From UBA9715 sp045614225 (lineage in GTDB: Bacteria > Actinomycetota > Coriobacteriia > Coriobacteriales > Eggerthellaceae), in the NCBI GenBank assembly GCA_045614225.1, contig JAZLCO010000134.1:1-17215 (forward strand): 17,215 nucleotides of DNA, read 5' to 3'. Below the pieces are notes generated by a model. It was not told where the DNA came from and searched no databases. It saw only the letters and a list, made by a program, of their open reading frames with translations. The first letter of the stretch is position 1. Each line of letters begins with the position of its first letter. Shown here one piece after another: positions 13,370 through 17,215 of the stretch. Made by a program: the position numbers and the translations under genes.

Positions 13370-14565
13370 TACTTGCTCGGTGCAGGTGCAGGGGGCATGA
13401 CCATTGGCATGAACATGTGCTGCTCGCCGTCAGGAATCCACTCCACCGGATGGACGATCTCCATTTCCTTGGCATCGTGCGGGCAGAACACAACGCAGTT
13501 GCCGCAGCCTAGGCACAGACTCTCGTCCAAGACGGGCAAGCCGTCCTCGCCGAGCGAAATAGCCTTCATCTGACAAGTTTTAACGCATGTGCCGCAGCGC
13601 TTGCACTCATCCGCGTCAGTGACGGGACGGAAGCGGCTCGGGTTGTTGGTCCATGCCTGGAAGCGACCGTTCGGATAGCAAGTGGCCAAATCACATGTGC
13701 ATATGTTGCCGCCCGTCCGCGTAGCGGGGCCGAGCAGGATGACGTTGTGTTTCTCGATGTCGGCGATGATGCGCTCGACATCCTCGAGAGTCGGCTCGGG
13801 AGCGTTGATGGACTCCCTCCAGTGCTTGGCCGTCTTCCCCAACACGAGACAGTGGCCGTCGAGCGGCTTTTCGCCCTCGTAGATGCCCGATGGTGTCGTC
13901 TTCTTCGCAACTTCTTCGTTGTATTCGCCTTCAGTCCACGTGCCGATGCCCACGCGGCACCAGCAGCGCTCGACACCGAACTCGCCCTTCTCGAAAGCAT
14001 CCATAATGAGCGTGCGGATATTCTCGCAGTCCATGACGCCCGGGATTCCCTTGATCGACTCCAGCTTGGGGATGCAGCGCGTCGGAGCCTGCACCGCCGG
14101 CTTGTCGGGCGGGTACATGTCCGGATCCTTCGCGAGAGAGCGGCACAGCTTCACGAGCTTCTCGGTTTCGCCCTCGATGGGGATGTTGTTGTTGTCAATG
14201 GCAAAGATGATGTAGTCCCAATACATTGCTGAAACGGGCGTCAGCTTCATGTACATTTCCGGGGTCTTGGTAATCTTGCCCTGAGCAATCAGCCTGTCAA
14301 ACGTCTCCTGCACGACAGCTTCGTCGAATCCTGTCTTCTCAGCCACCTCGGCGACCGTGCCCGGCAGGGCGCGCGCCATGGCAAACTCGTCCAGGTCGAA
14401 CGCCTGAGCCAGGAAGTACGCCGCCACATCGTAGCGCGTGCTCGGCAGGAAGAACTCCGGCGCCGCCTCGCGGTAGACCGGATCAATCTCAGGCAGCGGA
14501 TCGCCCAAGATCTCCTCGAGCGTCCAGGTGGGGAAATCCCCGTACTTGAAATGCTTCATCTCCAT
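13369..14565 (-). CDS. Winged-helix plus Cys-rich 4Fe-4S ferredoxin protein
   Basis: This is a 398-residue protein in three parts. Residues 45-110 look like a winged helix (GTVAEVAEKTGF, then VVQETFDRLIAQGKI). The middle carries extra cysteines: CWCRVG at 201-206, Cys239 in GHCLVLG, and Cys289/291/296 in ICTCDLATC, like the CPCR...CNCC proteins found near anaerobic oxidoreductases. The C-terminus has two ferredoxin motifs, Cys321/324/327/331 and Cys351/354/357/361, then a Met/Pro-rich tail. It probably moves electrons to or from the adjacent flavoenzyme, and the middle cysteines may hold another metal centre. ATG at 14565 follows AGAGAGGGA. I know no assigned function; a redox-sensing regulator is a possible alternative. 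Confidence 0.7.
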   Translation of the reverse strand: MEMKHFKYGDFPTWTLEEILGDPLPEIDPVYREAAPEFFLPSTRYDVAAYFLAQAFDLDEFAMARALPGTVAEVAEKTGFDEAVVQETFDRLIAQGKITKTPEMYMKLTPVSAMYWDYIIFAIDNNNIPIEGETEKLVKLCRSLAKDPDMYPPDKPAVQAPTRCIPKLESIKGIPGVMDCENIRTLIMDAFEKGEFGVERCWCRVGIGTWTEGEYNEEVAKKTTPSGIYEGEKPLDGHCLVLGKTAKHWRESINAPEPTLEDVERIIADIEKHNVILLGPATRTGGNICTCDLATCYPNGRFQAWTNNPSRFRPVTDADECKRCGTCVKTCQMKAISLGEDGLPVLDESLCLGCGNCVVFCPHDAKEMEIVHPVEWIPDGEQHMFMPMVMPPAPAPSK

Positions 14566-14594
14566 GATGCGTTCCCTCTCTCGATAAACAGGCG

Positions 14595-14626
14595 CGGAGG
14601 ATGCTGAGATGAGACAACATCCTCCG
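14595..14626. repeat. 9-bp hairpin overlapping the next 29-nt unit
   Basis: CGGAGGATG (14595-14603) and CATCCTCCG (14618-14626) pair exactly with a 14-nt loop. The right arm uses the left half of the 29-nt unit at 14611-14639, so the two hairpins cannot form together. Confidence 0.65.
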
Positions 14627-14639
14627 TCCCCGTTGTCTC
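14611..14639. repeat. 29-nt repeat unit abutting the MBL-gene stop
   Basis: Arms GAGACAAC and GTTGTCTC pair perfectly around the loop ATCCTCCGTCCCC. The arms differ from the other copies at several positions, yet pairing is kept. One base separates it from the stop codon at 14641-14643. Confidence 0.8.
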
Positions 14640-14640
14640 T

Positions 14641-15495
14641 TTAGCGGAGCTTGTAGCGGATGCAGTTGCCCTCCTGCGCCTCGGGCGTCTTCGACTCGCG
14701 ATAGGTGAAGTCATGGCGCATGATGACGTTCTTGATGTCGCCACCTGCCATCTCCATGATCCACGGGTATGCCTTCATGGTCAGATACTCGCAGCCGGCG
14801 CTGCCGCTCTGCCACATGTAATGCTCGGCAATTCCCGGGAGACCCAGGATATGCGCTTCGCGCGTGACAATGTCGCCCACATCGACGAACGATTTCTCGG
14901 GCGTGTTCACGATGACGACCTGTTCGCGCACCGAATGGCAATTCGGCATCACGTACACGTCGATGCCGGGCAACAAGTCCATGACGTCGCCCTCGAGCAG
15001 CGTCATACGACCCTCTTCCACGAGCGCGCGGGCGCGCTGGAGGTCGCCGGCATCTGCCACACCCGGCATGAGCATAGGTGCCATCTTCGGATCGGCAGCG
15101 ATGCCCTCCCAAGCCTCGAGCTCATCCTTCTGGATGTAGAACTGCGCGTTGGGGAACAGCTCGACAGCACCCATATGATCCATGTGAGTGTGCGTCAGCA
15201 CGATGTCGGTGATGTCCTCGGGCTTCAGGTCGATGAGCGCGAGCGCGCTCTCGACCGTGCCCATGGTCTCGCGTGCCTGGTAGATGTCGAAATACACGAA
15301 CTGCTTGGCGGGATCTGCCATGTTCGACCCGCAGTCGATCAGGATGTTCTTGCCGCCACCGCGCACGGCTGTCACGCCGAACGTGTTGGCCGTGAACTCA
15401 CCTGCCATGTACTTGCCGTTGTACACCCAGTCTGCCGGGAGTCCTGCGCATCCGAAAATCAGGATGTCGACCTTGTAATCGATGTTGGTGCTCAT
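14641..15495 (-). CDS. MBL-fold hydrolase, AHL-lactonase-like
   Basis: This 284-residue metallo-beta-lactamase fold protein has the full metal-ligand set: THTHMDHMG (His102, His104, Asp106, His107), His187 in PNCHSVREQ, Asp208 in FVDVGDIV, and His261 in MRHDFTY. This is the arrangement of the N-acyl homoserine lactonase branch, which opens lactones with two metal ions. Position rather than sequence suggests the substrate belongs to the pathway of the adjacent flavoenzyme. ATG at 15495 has AGGAG at a good distance; the frame runs further upstream without such a site. It lies 104 nt after the flavoenzyme gene, in a gap with only a small CAGCCA/TGGCTG stem at about 15521-15537. Quorum-signal degradation is not implied. 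Confidence 0.85.
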   Translation of the reverse strand: MSTNIDYKVDILIFGCAGLPADWVYNGKYMAGEFTANTFGVTAVRGGGKNILIDCGSNMADPAKQFVYFDIYQARETMGTVESALALIDLKPEDITDIVLTHTHMDHMGAVELFPNAQFYIQKDELEAWEGIAADPKMAPMLMPGVADAGDLQRARALVEEGRMTLLEGDVMDLLPGIDVYVMPNCHSVREQVVIVNTPEKSFVDVGDIVTREAHILGLPGIAEHYMWQSGSAGCEYLTMKAYPWIMEMAGGDIKNVIMRHDFTYRESKTPEAQEGNCIRYKLR

Positions 15496-15599
15496 GTGAT
15501 TCTCCTCTCGTTTGTCGAACAGCCATTGATTGGCTGAACCGTCCATTGATGACTTGCGTTAACCAGCTCGCATCAAGCAGTACATCCGCATGATCGCCC

Positions 15600-17215
15600 T
15601 TACGCGTAGTAACCTGCCTGAAGCCCCTGCTCGCCTGCATTGAGCGCGTCGTGGCATTCGAGTGCGTCGCCCACGACGACCAACGCATCACCCAAATCGG
15701 AGAGCTCATCTGCAAGCTCGTTGCAAGACTCGTAACCCATGGCGATGACGACCCAGTCGCAGGGATGCAGCTTCTCCACGCCCTCGTGGGAAAGCACGAC
15801 ACCTTCGTCGGTGATCTCGACGACTTGATGACCCAACAGGAAATGGACCCAATGGTCCTCGCAGAACTTGCGCAGCGGAATCTGGCGTGCGCCCTCGTGG
15901 TCGGCCACGGTGTAGCGACGCGCAACGACCGTGATGTCGCCGCGCTCAAGATCGGCGAGATGCGCTGCGGTCTCGACACCATTCGAGCCGCCACCCAGAA
16001 TCAGGATACGCCCTTCCGGGTTCTTCTCGCCCAACAGGATCTGCTCAGGATACATGACCTGCGGCTTGTCGATGCCGGGAATCGCGGGGATCTTGGGCCT
16101 GCCACCCGTAGCCAGGATGACCTTGTCGGCACCGAAAGCGCGCACGGCGTCAGCATCGGCTGCCTTGCCCATTTCGACATTAACGTTCGCCTTGGCAAGC
16201 TCGACCTTCAGATGCGCCACATACGTCGCGTAATTGCCCTTCGCGGGCGGATACACAGCCGAGATGAACTGGCCGCCCAGGTCATCCGACTTTTCCCACA
16301 GCGTCACGTCGTGACCGCGCTTGGCGGCTGCTATGGCTGCTTGCATGCCGGCCACGCCGCCTCCGATGACGAGCACGCGCTTGATCTGCTCGGCTGGTTC
16401 GTACGTCAATTCGTATTCGCGGCCGATACCTGGGTTCACCAGGCAACGAACAGGCAGTTGGAACAGTGCTGCGCCCGTGCAACCTTGCATGCATCCGATG
16501 CAGTAGTTGATCTCGTCCAGGCGACCTTCCTTCGCCTTGTTGGGCAGGTGCGGGTCGGCAAGCGAACCGCGCGCCATGCCCACGAGATCGCAGTACCCCA
16601 TGTCGATGAGCTGGTCGGCCATCATGGGATCGTTGATACGGTTCACGCCGAGAACGGGGATCTTCACGATCTTCTTCAGCTCGGCGGCATTCTCGATGGT
16701 CCAGGCATTCGGCGAATACGAGCTGGATACCTGACCCGCGATATGGGAGCTGTACACGCCGTTCGAGCAGTTGATGGCGTCGAAGCCCCACTCCTCGAAC
16801 AGTTTCGCGATCATGCGCGACTCGGCGATGGTACGGCCCGACGCCGTCTCCTCCATAGCGGAGAAACGCACTGTCACGGGAAAATCGGGACCAACTGCAG
16901 CGCGCACGGCATCGTAGACCTCATGCGCGAAACGCATGCGGTTCGTGAAGCAACCGCCGTACTCGTCGGTGCGCTTGTTCTCGTAGAACGACATGAACCC
17001 GGCGATGAGGTAGCCGTTGCCCGCATGGATCTCGATTCCGTCGAAGCCGGCCTTCTTCGCGCGCACCGCAGCGGCACCGAAGTCCTCGACGATGCCGTGG
17101 ATCTCGTCGATGGTCAATGCACGCGGCATCTCGCGGTTCCACGGGCTCGGAATCGGAGACGGCGCCACCGGCTGCATGCCACCGTTCACGTCGCTGCTTG
17201 CCTGGCGACCAGCAT
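15600..17215 (-). CDS. Fe-S flavoenzyme of the enoate/2,4-dienoyl-CoA reductase type (5' end missing)
   Basis: At least 538 residues are visible; the frame is open to the right edge, where AGRQASSDVNGG fits the Old Yellow Enzyme core, so roughly 95-110 N-terminal residues are outside. Seen in order: the FMN barrel (GFDGIEIHAGNGYLIAGFMS, NKRTDEYGG), a [4Fe-4S] site CIGCMQGC with a further Cys 11 residues on (LPVRCLVNP), an FAD/NAD(P) fold (RVLVIGGGVAGMQAAIAA) and a second nucleotide-binding fold (ILILGGGSNGVETAAHLA). This matches 2-enoate reductase, 2,4-dienoyl-CoA reductase, BaiCD/BaiH and daidzein reductase, which reduce activated C=C bonds with NAD(P)H. The substrate cannot be read from sequence. 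It is upstream of the MBL and ferredoxin genes in the same direction. Confidence 0.9.
   Translation of the reverse strand, partial: AGRQASSDVNGGMQPVAPSPIPSPWNREMPRALTIDEIHGIVEDFGAAAVRAKKAGFDGIEIHAGNGYLIAGFMSFYENKRTDEYGGCFTNRMRFAHEVYDAVRAAVGPDFPVTVRFSAMEETASGRTIAESRMIAKLFEEWGFDAINCSNGVYSSHIAGQVSSSYSPNAWTIENAAELKKIVKIPVLGVNRINDPMMADQLIDMGYCDLVGMARGSLADPHLPNKAKEGRLDEINYCIGCMQGCTGAALFQLPVRCLVNPGIGREYELTYEPAEQIKRVLVIGGGVAGMQAAIAAAKRGHDVTLWEKSDDLGGQFISAVYPPAKGNYATYVAHLKVELAKANVNVEMGKAADADAVRAFGADKVILATGGRPKIPAIPGIDKPQVMYPEQILLGEKNPEGRILILGGGSNGVETAAHLADLERGDITVVARRYTVADHEGARQIPLRKFCEDHWVHFLLGHQVVEITDEGVVLSHEGVEKLHPCDWVVIAMGYESCNELADELSDLGDALVVVGDALECHDALNAGEQGLQAGYYA

Noticed and set aside
302..14639. 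CRISPR array from the repeated 29-nt units
   Set aside because: Units are kilobases apart, self-complementary, placed after genes and in both orientations; there are no regular spacers and no cas genes.
14641..15495. Quorum-quenching function for the MBL protein
   Set aside because: Fold and ligands only show the lactonase branch; no quorum-sensing genes are nearby and the operon context is metabolic.

Overview
The window looks like a chromosomal segment of a strictly anaerobic, high-GC member of the Coriobacteriia, most likely the Eggerthellaceae (Eggerthella/Gordonibacter relatives). This is inferred from gene content: a DMSO-reductase-type molybdoenzyme operon, UroD-like methyltransferases paired with PucR-type regulators, a multi-domain Fe-S flavoenzyme, and CODH-type nickel chaperones. 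No taxonomic marker gene is present.

Layout. (1) 1-2700, minus strand: a UroD/MtaA-like methyltransferase followed by an MFS transporter broken by one frameshift, then an intrinsic terminator at 169-198. (2) 2757-2966: a conserved regulatory block and a short decayed remnant of a PucR-type regulator, divergent from the methyltransferase. (3) 3015-8314: a dmsABC-like molybdoenzyme operon (catalytic, four-cluster ferredoxin and membrane anchor subunits), a divergent TetR regulator, and a TorD-type chaperone convergent with tetR. (4) 8571-11176: a second UroD-like methyltransferase divergent from an intact PucR-type regulator. This is the undamaged paralogue of the module in (1)-(2). (5) 11275-11671: an orphan HipB-like antitoxin with its own promoter and operator; its hipA partner is reduced to about ten codons and ends where a 29-nt repeat begins. 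(6) 11767-17215, minus strand: a collinear run of an Fe-S flavoenzyme of the enoate/2,4-dienoyl-CoA reductase type (cut by the window edge), an MBL-fold hydrolase, a winged-helix/ferredoxin protein, a CooC-like ATPase, a His-rich metal-binding protein and CooT.

How the parts may work together. The dms-like operon is a self-contained respiratory reductase with its own chaperone and regulator; its substrate cannot be read from the sequence. The UroD-like proteins probably transfer methyl groups from specific substrates and are switched on by the PucR-type protein. No corrinoid protein is present in the window. The most unusual unit is region (6): a CooC/CooT/His-rich nickel-loading set joined to a flavoenzyme, an MBL protein and a ferredoxin, with no nickel CO dehydrogenase in view.

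A second layer is a 29-nt hairpin element (8-nt arm, 13-nt loop, 8-nt arm; loop GGGGACAGGNGGT read along the mRNA). It recurs about nine times, nearly always just 3' of a gene. In three consecutive genes of region (6) it abuts or overlaps the stop codon, and the arms co-vary. It is absent from the dms region.
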